This document shows, in pieces, positions 10,585 to 17,897 of a stretch of 62,863 bases of DNA; position 1 is the first letter of the stretch, and each line of letters opens with the position of its first letter. The notes beneath the pieces are model-generated. The model was not told the origin of the DNA, ran no database searches, and saw only the letters and a program-made list of their open reading frames with translations. The stretch is from Pilibacter termitis (GTDB lineage Bacteria > Bacillota > Bacilli > Lactobacillales > Streptococcaceae). Location of the stretch: NCBI RefSeq assembly GCF_900167335.1, contig NZ_FUXI01000021.1:1-62863 (forward strand). The letters are read 5' to 3'. The position numbers and the translations under genes are program-made.

Positions 10585-10697
10585 ATTGGTTTATACCATT
10601 TCGAATTGGTATAGTTTATAATACGATTAAGAATATACCATTTATAAAAGTTTTATGCAAGAATTTTATACTTTTAAAGAAATTGGTCTATACAGTT
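10585..10697 (-). promoter_or_regulatory. glmS promoter with NagR-like operators
   Basis: The promoter is TTGCAT (10655-10660), 17 bases, TATATT (10632-10637). Sites related to the palindrome ATTGGTMTAKACCAAT surround it: ATTGGTTTATACCATT at 10585-10600, ATTGGTATAGTTTATA at 10605-10620, a half-site at 10634-10642 over the -10, and ATTGGTCTATACAGTT at 10682-10697. GntR/HutC regulators of the NagR type bind such sites in other Firmicutes. The arrangement fits repression. Confidence 0.65.
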
Positions 10698-10758
10698 TTC
10701 GGTTTTTACACTCATCTTTTTTAAATTCGTAAATTCTTAAAACATCTCCTAAAACGTT

Positions 10759-10787
10759 TTGCCTATATGCTTGGTTAAGTATATAAT
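10759..10787 (+). promoter_or_regulatory. rodA promoter
   Basis: TTGCCT at 10759-10764 and TATAAT at 10782-10787, spaced 17 bases, lie 40 bases before the rodA start. It is divergent from the glmS promoter. Confidence 0.8.
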
Positions 10788-10827
10788 AGAAGAGATAAAT
10801 AAAAATTAAAGCGGGAGTATTTTATTC

Positions 10828-12042
10828 ATGGAAAACAGACGTCGTCGGCAAATTGATAATCGGATTGATTACGGAGTGATTTTGCCAGTATTCTTACTTT
10901 GTCTTATCGGGTTACTTGCCCTTTATATCGCGTATTCACATTCTGGAACGGGAGAAAATGTGCTAAGCAAAGTGGCTCAACAAGGAATTTGGATGGCAAT
11001 CGGGGTGTTTGCTGTATTTATTACCATTCATTTTTCTAATAAAATGCTTTGGCTACTCACCCCGATTTTTTACGGAGTTGGCTTGATTATCAATATTTTG
11101 CCAAGATTTTTTTTCAGTCCTGCACTTCTTGAGCGGACAGGGAGTTACAACTGGATTGTCATCGGCAACAAGCAACTGTTTCAGCCAAGCGAATTATTGA
11201 AACTTGCTTACATTCTCGTTTTGGCATACGTTATCACTCAGCACAATGCTTATTATACTCACCGAGTAATGCGTAGTGATGTTTGGCTTATTTTGAAAAT
11301 GAGTGCTTTGACCGCACCAATGGCAGTATTATTATTGTTCGTCCAAAACGACTTCGGAACATTTTTAGTTTTCGTTGCGATCTTTTTAGGAATGTTACTT
11401 TTAACTGGGATTTCTTGGAAAATTCTCGTGCCACTTTACACCGTCGTCATCTCCTCCGGTGCCTTAGGGTTGTTCCTTGTCACCAATGACGTAGGACGTG
11501 AATTTTTACGCAAATTCGGTGTGCAATCTTATAAATTCGCTCGTATCGACACATGGCTTGACCCTTGGAAATATTCTTCTGGCAACGGGTATCAACAGGC
11601 AAGAGGATTACTAGCGATTGGTAGCGGTGGGTTAACAGGGAAAGGCTTCAATGTTTCACAAGTTCACGTACCCGTACGTGAAAGTGATATGATTTTCACC
11701 GTTATCGGCGAAGATTTTGGTTTTATCGGTAGCACATTTGTCATTTTACTCTATTTTATCCTTATCTATCGTATGGTTCGGGTAACATTTGAGTCAAATA
11801 ACGAATTTTACACCTATATTTCAACTGGAATTATCATGATGATTCTTTTCCACGTACTCGAAAATATCGGAGCAAATATCGGTCTTTTACCACTAACAGG
11901 GATTCCTCTTCCTTTTATTTCACAAGGGGGAACCAGTCTAGTCGGCAATATGATTGGAATAGGATTAATCCTCTCCATGAAATATCACCAAAAACCCGAT
12001 TTTGAGGAATGGAAAGAAAGTCGCAGCCGTCGAAGAGTTTAA
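10828..12042 (+). CDS. rodA: SEDS peptidoglycan glycosyltransferase RodA
   Basis: A 404-residue polytopic membrane protein of the FtsW/RodA/SpoVE (SEDS) family, which polymerises lipid II during cell wall elongation together with a class B penicillin-binding protein. Ten membrane segments can be read. The long extracellular loop carries GNGYQQARGLLAIGSGGLTG and the family signature VRESDMIFTVIGEDFGFIG; the end shows PLTGIPLPFISQGGTSL. The separate locus, without division genes, favours RodA over FtsW. A GCGGGAG ribosome site precedes the ATG. It is a single-gene unit closed by a strong terminator. Confidence 0.92.
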   Translation: MENRRRRQIDNRIDYGVILPVFLLCLIGLLALYIAYSHSGTGENVLSKVAQQGIWMAIGVFAVFITIHFSNKMLWLLTPIFYGVGLIINILPRFFFSPALLERTGSYNWIVIGNKQLFQPSELLKLAYILVLAYVITQHNAYYTHRVMRSDVWLILKMSALTAPMAVLLLFVQNDFGTFLVFVAIFLGMLLLTGISWKILVPLYTVVISSGALGLFLVTNDVGREFLRKFGVQSYKFARIDTWLDPWKYSSGNGYQQARGLLAIGSGGLTGKGFNVSQVHVPVRESDMIFTVIGEDFGFIGSTFVILLYFILIYRMVRVTFESNNEFYTYISTGIIMMILFHVLENIGANIGLLPLTGIPLPFISQGGTSLVGNMIGIGLILSMKYHQKPDFEEWKESRSRRRV

Positions 12043-12046
12043 CAAT

Positions 12047-12098
12047 AAAAATCGCAGAAACATCACTTTCTAAAAATGATGTTTCTGCGATTTTTCTC
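12047..12098. terminator. Bidirectional terminator between rodA and the ABC permease gene
   Basis: The perfect 19-bp arms AAAAATCGCAGAAACATCA and TGATGTTTCTGCGATTTTT enclose an 11-base loop. A-rich and T-rich flanks let it end transcripts of both convergent units. Confidence 0.9.
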
Positions 12099-12099
12099 C

Positions 12100-13257
12100 T
12101 TAAATTTCTAATTTGTTCATTCTTCTAGCGGTCAAAGCATACAAAATGCCTGATAACAATAGAAGATAAATCATTCCTATAACAAATGAATGTTTTGGAA
12201 AATATAAATCCGTCTGCGTTATAACGCCAAATGTATCAAGATAGCTGTAAGGAACGAAAGGACTTATCATTTTCATAAAATCCATATCTTTAATCAGCGT
12301 AAAGCCGTAATAACTCAACAAAAATATCCCTAGACTTAACAGCGTTTTTTGTAGATAACTCCCTAAAAATAAAAAGAGAATAATCAAAAACAACAATACA
12401 ATAAAATAATAAGGAATATACATTAATAGTAATTGCAATGCAGAAATAAATGACAAGTTGTCCACATTGTTACCTATGGCAACTGGAACTTGCGAGACAC
12501 CAAAGCCTGCTATCATTCCTTTAATGAAGAACATTAACGGAAACGCGACACTTGAAACCACTACTGCTACCAAAAATTGAACAATTAATTTAAAACTTAA
12601 AATACTCCTCTTCTTTTTAACAGTAAATGAGTAGAGATAAATAGTTGATTTTTCAAAGTTATTTGTTAAAAAATCACAAAACAGAATGGCGAATAACATA
12701 ATCAAAATAAAGCTAGAAAACGTTGCTAAATCTATTGATAAAGCCCCCCACGAACTCTTTGGCATTGCAAGGTCTTCTGTAATAGGAATTTTTTTATCGA
12801 CCATATATTTTCTCTGCTCTAAATCTTTTTTTGACGCCAAATATCTCTTAGGATCTTTTTGTTTCAAATATTCTAACCCGTCACCTGTATTTGCTCCGCC
12901 TTCTGCAAATAATAATTTCGCTCTTTTCTGCTCTAATGTGTAAAATTCACTCCAATCTTCTCGTCTTAAAGCCGTTATTTGCTGACTACTGATTTCGTTT
13001 ATTTTTTCCGTGTTCTCTAAACTCTTTAACCAGACTTCATCTTTTGCATTTCTTGCCTCTTCTTTTTGCTCCTCTAACCCTTTAGAATTGACTCTTATAT
13101 CCTCTTCTAAAACAGGAATTAAGCTCTCGTTATTATTAAAATTTGAAAAAAATAACGATACAAAACTTAGAAAAAACGTTGCCGATAATAATACAATCAG
13201 TATGATATTTTTCACCGTAAGAAACGTTTTCCACTCAAAAATCAATCTCTGCTTCAT
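12100..13257 (-). CDS. ABC-2 type transporter permease
   Basis: A 385-residue membrane protein. An N-terminal membrane helix (residues about 15-38) is followed by a long extracytoplasmic loop of about 130 residues rich in Glu and Lys, then five hydrophobic helices after about residue 175. This is the plan of ABC-2 family exporter permeases. Its start lies inside the end of the ATPase gene upstream (23-base overlap), so the two are one unit. In position it follows the secreted-peptide gene at 14038-14349, which suggests export of, or immunity to, that peptide. The substrate is not shown by the sequence. Confidence 0.82.
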   Translation of the reverse strand: MKQRLIFEWKTFLTVKNIILIVLLSATFFLSFVSLFFSNFNNNESLIPVLEEDIRVNSKGLEEQKEEARNAKDEVWLKSLENTEKINEISSQQITALRREDWSEFYTLEQKRAKLLFAEGGANTGDGLEYLKQKDPKRYLASKKDLEQRKYMVDKKIPITEDLAMPKSSWGALSIDLATFSSFILIMLFAILFCDFLTNNFEKSTIYLYSFTVKKKRSILSFKLIVQFLVAVVVSSVAFPLMFFIKGMIAGFGVSQVPVAIGNNVDNLSFISALQLLLMYIPYYFIVLLFLIILFLFLGSYLQKTLLSLGIFLLSYYGFTLIKDMDFMKMISPFVPYSYLDTFGVITQTDLYFPKHSFVIGMIYLLLLSGILYALTARRMNKLEI

Positions 13258-13936
13258 CTAACCCCTCCGTTATTTTTTCAAGATAAAGACTTTCTAATGA
13301 CATCGAATCAATCTCTTCCTCCAGTTTTTCCAATCCTTCATCGTGCAAAAAATAAATCTCATCAGATACCTCTGAAACCTCCATTAATTGATGTGAAGAA
13401 AGGAAAATAATTTTTTCTTTTTTTAATTTCAACAATAAATTCATCGCTTTTCTACGATTGATTGGATCTAAACCATTTAAAATTTCATCAAATATCAAAA
13501 TAGGCACATCAAAACTACACGTTAAAATGATAAGCAAAATTTGTTTCATTCCAAGAGAATAACTTTTCACTTTTTTCTTTAACAAATCATGTGCTACAAA
13601 ATATTCGATTAATTTTTCCGTTCGCTCCTTTTGCTCTTTCGGTAGCAAAAGAAGGTGTTCTCTCCCTGTCAAATTTTCCATAAGTGTACTTTCACTTACA
13701 AAAAAAGCAAGCGAGTGAAAACTCTCCTTTGTTGAAAATATTTCCTTTGTATCGAAGAAAATATTCCCTTCATCTTTATGTAAAATCCCAGCAATCACCT
13801 TTAAAAGTGTGGTTTTCCCCACTCCATTAGGACCAACAAAAGTAATAAGAGAATTTTTCCGAATTTCCAAAGAAACATTCTCAAAAACTCGATGTTTTTT
13901 GAATGTTTTCCCAATGTTTTTTAAAATAACAACCAT
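13235..13936 (-). CDS. ABC transporter ATP-binding protein
   Basis: A 233-residue nucleotide-binding subunit. Walker A GPNGVGKTT is at about residues 34-42, the signature is SLGMKQILL near 125, Walker B is VPILIFDEIL near 145 and the switch His is in LSSHQ. The Q in the signature and the short length fit ABC-2 type exporters such as those for peptides or lantibiotic immunity. It pairs with the overlapping permease gene downstream. A hairpin of ten pairs lies between the peptide gene and this gene, so they may be partly co-transcribed. Confidence 0.9.
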   Translation of the reverse strand: MVVILKNIGKTFKKHRVFENVSLEIRKNSLITFVGPNGVGKTTLLKVIAGILHKDEGNIFFDTKEIFSTKESFHSLAFFVSESTLMENLTGREHLLLLPKEQKERTEKLIEYFVAHDLLKKKVKSYSLGMKQILLIILTCSFDVPILIFDEILNGLDPINRRKAMNLLLKLKKEKIIFLSSHQLMEVSEVSDEIYFLHDEGLEKLEEEIDSMSLESLYLEKITEGLDEAEIDF

Positions 13937-13963
13937 TCACTCTCTTCCTTTCATTCGTATGAG

Positions 13964-14023
13964 GAGGTTGAGACGATAATCAAATTTGTATTAAGTAGTA
14001 AACAAACACTTTCTCCCAACCTC
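13964..14023 (-). other. Long-loop stem between peptide gene and ABC genes
   Basis: GAGGTTGGGA and TCTCAACCTC pair across about 40 bases on the minus strand. There is no T-tract after the stem, so a partial terminator or an mRNA-processing/stabilising stem is more likely than a full stop. This could let the peptide mRNA be made in excess over the ABC genes. Confidence 0.45.
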
Positions 14024-14037
14024 GTCATGCTGTAAAA

Positions 14038-14349
14038 TTATCTAACTGTAACTTTATAATGGTCTACATACCATATAATCCCATAATGTATTCCATTGAT
14101 TCTTTCTCTATACGAAAAGCTCGAGCTAATACTATTCGTAAAAGCGAACTCTCTACCGTATTTAGTTACACGTCTATAACTTCCATTTATATAGGTTTCT
14201 TGTGCTGTCATCACCCATGCCATACGCCGAGGTGCTGCTTTGACCTCATTAAAAGAGGTAAACACACCCACTCCAAAGATACCTAAAGCCACCGTAGGAA
14301 CAACTAATTTTTTCACTAATTTGTTCTTTTTTTCGTTTACGACACTCAT
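14038..14349 (-). CDS. Small secreted basic peptide, candidate bacteriocin precursor
   Basis: A 103-residue precursor starting MSVVNEKKNK. I chose 14349 because GGAGGG lies seven bases upstream; an ATG 15 bases earlier is part of that ribosome site. The n-region KKNKLVKK, the hydrophobic core LVVPTVALGIFGVGVF and the probable cleavage EVKA/APRR form a classic signal peptide, leaving a mature chain of about 65 residues. It has no Cys, is rich in Tyr, Arg and Ser and ends HYKVTVR. I do not recognise the family. Size and signal peptide resemble lactococcin-972-type precursors, but the aromatic/His pattern of that family is not clearly present. ABC transporter genes flank it, and a degenerate second copy lies at 16810-16890. 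Confidence 0.7.
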   Translation of the reverse strand: MSVVNEKKNKLVKKLVVPTVALGIFGVGVFTSFNEVKAAPRRMAWVMTAQETYINGSYRRVTKYGREFAFTNSISSSFSYRERINGIHYGIIWYVDHYKVTVR

Positions 14350-14434
14350 TCTATTTCCCTCCATTTTCTGATATTAAGCCTTTCAAAATACCAACCGGTT
14401 TTTTGCAAAAGTATTTTTTTAATAGCTTAAATAC

Positions 14435-14503
14435 ACTGTAACATATCATTCTTAATCAAAAAATGGCAAACGAGGTCAAATCAACAATGTAAACGGGGTC
14501 AAA
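14435..14503 (-). promoter_or_regulatory. P1: activator-type promoter of the secreted peptide gene
   Basis: On the plus strand AAACGAGGTCAAA (14468-14480) and AAACGGGGTCAAA (14491-14503) are direct repeats 23 bases apart. Twenty-eight bases from the nearer repeat lies an extended -10, TGTTACAGT on the minus strand (TACAGT at 14435-14440). No -35 is present (poly-T at that place). The layout suggests a promoter that needs an activator bound just upstream of -35. The same layout recurs at 16976-17044. Confidence 0.7.
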
Positions 14504-14518
14504 AAAAGAAAACATTAA

Positions 14519-14573
14519 GGGTACCTCTAAAAAACATCTACTTTTGATACTAAACAGATTTTTAGAGACACCC
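14519..14573. repeat. Mini inverted repeat with GGGTACCTCTAAAAA ends
   Basis: GGGTACCTCTAAAAAA (14519-14534) faces TTTTTAGAGACACCC (14559-14573). It belongs to the GGGCACCTCTAAAAA terminal-repeat family found at several places in the window, and here sits between the second ABC transporter and the peptide promoter P1. It may also terminate transcription. Confidence 0.7.
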
Positions 14574-14603
14574 TTTAGGAATTTACGTCATTTTTTCGTT
14601 ACC

Positions 14604-15260
14604 CTAATTTTCCACCAATTTATAGTTTTCAACGCTATATTTTCGGTCTGCTATCGCCCAAATTCGTTCATCGTGCGAGGCGATAATCACAATTTTTCCT
14701 TGCTTACTCAGCTTTTTAAATAATTCTACAATAAACGAAAAATTATCTGCATCTAAATTCGTTGTCGGCTCGTCTGCCAAAATTATTTTAGGGTCAAGCA
14801 ATAAACTTCGGATAATCGCCACTCTCTGCTTTTGTCCTCCAGAAATATTCTTGACTTTTTTGTCTAAAATTTCTCTCAGGTCAAAGCGTTCTGCCAGACT
14901 TTTCGCCTTGTTTTCAGCTTGTGATTTATCCATTTTTTCATTGTAAAACGAGGGCAAAAGGATATTTTCCAAAACCGTATAATCATCAATCAATGCAAAA
15001 TCTTGCAAAATATATCCTATTTTATCGTTTCTAAATTTACTCATTTGAGAATCGTTTTTCGTCAAAATCATCTGCCCTTGGTAAAAATATTCCCCCTCAT
15101 CAAATTGCTTGATTCCTGCAATCATATCTAGTAAAGTCGTTTTTCCAATACCACTTTTTCCAGTTAAAACCACAATTTCGCCACTTTCAGCTTTAAAATT
15201 GGTACTTAAAAATACCTTTTTCTCTTTGTAAAGTTTTTGAATCCTTTTAAGTTCAATCAT
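14604..15260 (-). CDS. ABC transporter ATP-binding protein (FtsX/MacB-type exporter)
   Basis: A 218-residue ATPase with Walker A LTGKSGIGKTTLL (about 32-44), Q-loop ILQDFAL, signature NISGGQKQRV, Walker B PKIILADEPTTNLD and switch IASHD. The DEPTTNLD form is typical of LolD/MacB-like exporters and of ATPases linked to bacteriocin loci. The start overlaps the end of the permease gene upstream by eight bases, so the subunits are co-translated. Together with the two membrane genes upstream it should form one exporter, probably for the secreted peptide or in defence against it. Confidence 0.9.
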   Translation of the reverse strand: MIELKRIQKLYKEKKVFLSTNFKAESGEIVVLTGKSGIGKTTLLDMIAGIKQFDEGEYFYQGQMILTKNDSQMSKFRNDKIGYILQDFALIDDYTVLENILLPSFYNEKMDKSQAENKAKSLAERFDLREILDKKVKNISGGQKQRVAIIRSLLLDPKIILADEPTTNLDADNFSFIVELFKKLSKQGKIVIIASHDERIWAIADRKYSVENYKLVEN

Positions 15261-16155
15261 TTAAGACACCTTTTAACTTTCTTCTAATAATCAAATAGAT
15301 GAATCCTGCTAATATGAAATTTAACGCAAACAAGTACAGGTAATCTACAAGCAATATGCCATACCCAACAGCATGGATACAGAAGAGAGACACTATTGCT
15401 GCCACAAAAACTGGACTAATTAGCAAGTAGCTAAAATTTCTTTGTATCGCTTTTTTCGACACACCAATCACACGAAACAGACGTATTTCTTGTTTGAAAA
15501 TTTTGATTGCTGAGGCGATAAGAAAATACGACAATGTTATTACAAAGAGATAAAACAAAATAGTCATCGCTAACGCCCAGAGAAAATTGCCGAAATAGTA
15601 TTGAAACTCTTCTTTCAGAAGATCCTTTAATGAAAATAAACGTAAATCAACATTCTTCTTTTTGGAAAATTCTTCTAATTTCTTGAAATCTTCTTTGCTA
15701 GGATTGAAAACAATCAGTTTATCAATAAAGTTCCCATCCACAAATCCAACTTCGTCGGCATAGAAAAGTTCCTTTTGCAATGTTTTTTCAGTTAAACGTT
15801 CTTTTTTTCCGCTTGAAACATCGAGATAAGTAGATTTCCCTGTATAAACGCTCATTTCACTATTAGAATGTAAAAAGAAAGTTGTTAAAAAAGACAAAAT
15901 TTCCTGTTGTTCTTCTGCGGAATAAGAATAAGCTCTAGCACCTCCTGATTCATTCAGTGCTTCACTTCTAGGATTATGCCGCACTTCGTAGACATCCTCA
16001 TCAGATTTTGATTGCAAAGCAAACAAATTCGGCAGTATTCTTATAAACCGTGTGGTTTCATTCCAAAAGAGTATATTCATTACGAAAACAATCAAAAGAA
16101 TAATTCCAAATAAATAAAATCTTTTTTTCAACAATAGTATATTTAATTTTTTCAT
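15253..16155 (-). CDS. FtsX-like permease subunit, large part
   Basis: A 300-residue membrane protein: one N-terminal helix (residues 10-30), an extracytoplasmic domain of about 150 residues, then three helices from about 190 to the end with the cytoplasmic turn FRVIGVSKKAIQRNF between the first and second. This is the single-domain FtsX layout. It overlaps both neighbours by a few bases. Permeases accompanying lactococcin-972-like bacteriocins are single proteins of over 600 residues; here the two halves appear to be encoded separately (this gene and 16152-16538). No recognised signature decides the substrate. Confidence 0.75.
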   Translation of the reverse strand: MKKLNILLLKKRFYLFGIILLIVFVMNILFWNETTRFIRILPNLFALQSKSDEDVYEVRHNPRSEALNESGGARAYSYSAEEQQEILSFLTTFFLHSNSEMSVYTGKSTYLDVSSGKKERLTEKTLQKELFYADEVGFVDGNFIDKLIVFNPSKEDFKKLEEFSKKKNVDLRLFSLKDLLKEEFQYYFGNFLWALAMTILFYLFVITLSYFLIASAIKIFKQEIRLFRVIGVSKKAIQRNFSYLLISPVFVAAIVSLFCIHAVGYGILLVDYLYLFALNFILAGFIYLIIRRKLKGVLND

Positions 16156-16538
16156 ACGATTCTCCTAAGAAATAAAAATAGATACATATTTTTTAATGTA
16201 ATTAGCAAAAAACTAAGCAAACATAATATAAAAAGATGACTTTCACGCAAAAATATCGCGAACATTCCGTTAAATACAATGGTACTAAGAAATAAAGAAA
16301 AGAAATCTACACAAAAATTTTCAGTCCATTCTCGTTTTTTTGATTTCCCCACGATATAATATACTTGAATCACTCGTTTATTTGCTAAAATTACTGCGAT
16401 AAAAACAAAAAGGTGTATGAAGATGATCAAGATTGGAAAAACAAGCGAACTCGTTTTCATCTTCATCACAAATAAGTTGAGTAATAAAACAGTGTAAATA
16501 TCCAAAGCGATGAACGATAGTTTTAGTTTTTTTGTCAT
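16152..16538 (-). CDS. Small membrane protein, second FtsX-like half
   Basis: A 128-residue protein with four hydrophobic segments and a central cytoplasmic turn VYYIVGKSKKREWTENF, which mirrors FRVIGVSKKAIQRNF in the next gene (V-G-x-S-K-K). It lacks the extracytoplasmic domain and the first helix of a full FtsX unit, so it is either a split or a reduced half of a duplicated FtsX permease. Its stop overlaps the start of the 300-residue permease gene by four bases (ATGA). It is the first gene of the transporter operon. Confidence 0.65.
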   Translation of the reverse strand: MTKKLKLSFIALDIYTVLLLNLFVMKMKTSSLVFPILIIFIHLFVFIAVILANKRVIQVYYIVGKSKKREWTENFCVDFFSLFLSTIVFNGMFAIFLRESHLFILCLLSFLLITLKNMYLFLFLRRIV

Positions 16539-16697
16539 GATTGCCTTTCTATTTTTAACAAAACTTGTGCAAGTATAGAAGGGTACTCGAAAACTTACGT
16601 TTGCTAAAATTTTCTAATTTTTTAAATAAATAGTTCGTGTCCACTTCACTCTTTCTTGCTTAACGAACACAGCTAATAAAAAAATGATTTCCCCTTA

Positions 16698-16706
16698 AGT
16701 ATAGCA
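16698..16706 (-). promoter_or_regulatory. Possible extended -10 promoter for the split-permease operon
   Basis: TGCTATACT on the minus strand (TATACT at 16698-16703) is an extended -10 with only poly-T at the -35 place, about 160 bases before the first gene. It resembles the -10 parts of P1 and P2 but has no direct repeats nearby. Confidence 0.4.
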
Positions 16707-16809
16707 CACTTTCATTCAGAAAAAACATTCTAAATCATGACAACTTTATTACTAAATTCTAACGTTTTTATTTCAATTTTTTATTCTAAGTAGTTCTTAC
16801 TTTTCCTCT

Positions 16810-16890
16810 ATTCATGAAGAAAGCACAGCTACTCTAAAAACACCTAAAATCAGCATAGGAACAATCATTTTTTTCGTTTGCTATGCTCGT
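16810..16890 (-). pseudogene. Decayed copy of the secreted-peptide signal sequence
   Basis: Read on the minus strand, this region aligns with the 5' part of the gene at 14038-14349. The ribosome site GGAGGAAAATAGA is kept, but the start ATG has become ACG (16888-16890). A deletion after the conserved AACGAAAAAAA shifts the frame, and the stretch TTGTTCCTATGCTGATTTTA corresponds to TTGTTCCTACGGTGGCTTTA of the intact gene. The mature part is gone. It follows promoter copy P2, so the peptide gene and promoter were once duplicated together. Confidence 0.7.
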
Positions 16891-16975
16891 TCTATTTTCC
16901 TCCATTTTTTCATAATAAGCCTCTCAAAATACCAACCGATTTTTTTGCAAAAGTATTTCTCAATAGCTTAAGGAT

Positions 16976-17044
16976 ACTATAACATATCCTCTATTATTAA
17001 AAAACGGCAAATAAGGTCAAATCAACAATGTAAACGAGGTCAAA
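16976..17044 (-). promoter_or_regulatory. P2: second copy of the activator-type promoter
   Basis: AAATAAGGTCAAA (17009-17021) and AAACGAGGTCAAA (17032-17044) are again 23 bases apart, and an extended -10 TGTTATAGT (TATAGT at 16976-16981) again lies 28 bases from the nearer repeat. Spacing and repeat sequence are better conserved than the flanks. P2 points at the decayed peptide gene and the split-permease operon, and it is divergent from the AraC-type regulator gene. Confidence 0.7.
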
Positions 17045-17067
17045 AATAAAAAACAATGATTCTTTTG

Positions 17068-17095
17068 TTGATTTTTCTATTAAATTACTTATAAT
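17068..17095 (+). promoter_or_regulatory. Possible promoter of the AraC-type regulator
   Basis: TTGATT at 17068-17073 and TATAAT at 17090-17095 are spaced 16 bases. The -35 is weak. It lies directly behind the P2 repeats, so a protein bound there could affect both directions. Confidence 0.45.
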
Positions 17096-17147
17096 TATTT
17101 TTAAAGAAAACTTGAACAAAATCTATGAGAAGTGGGGAGAGAGGGAA

Positions 17148-17891
17148 ATGGAGAAATTTATTGTTAATAAGCTAAAACAATTTTCAAAAAAGAATCAAGT
17201 GCCATTTATTTATTTTTTAGATAAAAACGGGGAAATTCTGTTCAAAAAACATCAAAATGATTTTTTTGAAAACTATAACGAATTTGAAGTTTGGGAACAA
17301 AAATTTACACATAAGTGTATCATTTCTTTTCATCTCCATTTAGAAGAAACCGCTATCTTTTTAGACTCGTTCAATCTTTTGATCGCTTGTCAAAACATCT
17401 ATGATAATGAACAGAAGATAGGAGTTCTTGCATTAGGCGGTTTTCGTCTGCAACACTTTGATTATAGAGAAATCAAACTTTCGTATGAACACTGGGAACT
17501 TTTCGATAAACTTCCTGTAATTTTGTCAAAAAAGGAGTTAATAGAGAGAACCTCTCGTTTTTTCTCCAGTACAAAAAACGTTCAACTGGAGAGTAACTTT
17601 CAAAAAATCATTGAGCTATTATCAAATGAAATGCACATAAAGCATACTTTGAATAGCATTAGCAACATTTTTCACCTTTCGCCTTCAACAATTAAAAGAC
17701 TATTCCAGTTGCATACTGGTTATAGCTTTACTACTTTTTATACAGAAATGAAGATAAAGAAAGCACTTCAAATGAGAACAGAAGGGTTAGCCTATCACAA
17801 AATACTTGAATATTTGGGTTATAAAGAAAGCAAGTGTTTTCTTGAAAAATTAAAAAAACGCTTGCGTGATGATGTGGAGGACAGTATATAA
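17148..17891 (+). CDS. AraC-type transcriptional regulator
   Basis: A 247-residue protein with a C-terminal AraC-like DNA-binding domain: first HTH around NSISNIFHLSPSTIKRLFQL (about residues 172-191), then GYSFTTFYTEMKIKKAL, and a less typical second HTH ILEYLGYKESKCFLEKLKKR. The N-terminal 140 residues hold a GEILF and a VLALGGFRL strand and may sense a ligand, but I do not recognise the fold. I chose the ATG at 17148 because GGGGAGAGAGGG precedes it; a TTG 36 bases earlier is possible. It is divergent from P2 and is the obvious candidate to bind the paired direct repeats of P1 and P2. Confidence 0.82.
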   Translation: MEKFIVNKLKQFSKKNQVPFIYFLDKNGEILFKKHQNDFFENYNEFEVWEQKFTHKCIISFHLHLEETAIFLDSFNLLIACQNIYDNEQKIGVLALGGFRLQHFDYREIKLSYEHWELFDKLPVILSKKELIERTSRFFSSTKNVQLESNFQKIIELLSNEMHIKHTLNSISNIFHLSPSTIKRLFQLHTGYSFTTFYTEMKIKKALQMRTEGLAYHKILEYLGYKESKCFLEKLKKRLRDDVEDSI

Positions 17892-17897
17892 ATTCGC

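Noticed and set aside
10524-10800. glmS ribozyme
   Set aside because: No AGCGCC-type cleavage core or the expected pseudoknot is visible; the region instead has a promoter and operator-like palindromes.
14038-14349. Direct assignment of the secreted peptide to the lactococcin 972 family
   Set aside because: Size and signal peptide fit, but the expected Y-x-N-Y/H-rich pattern of the mature chain is not evident; kept only as a possibility.
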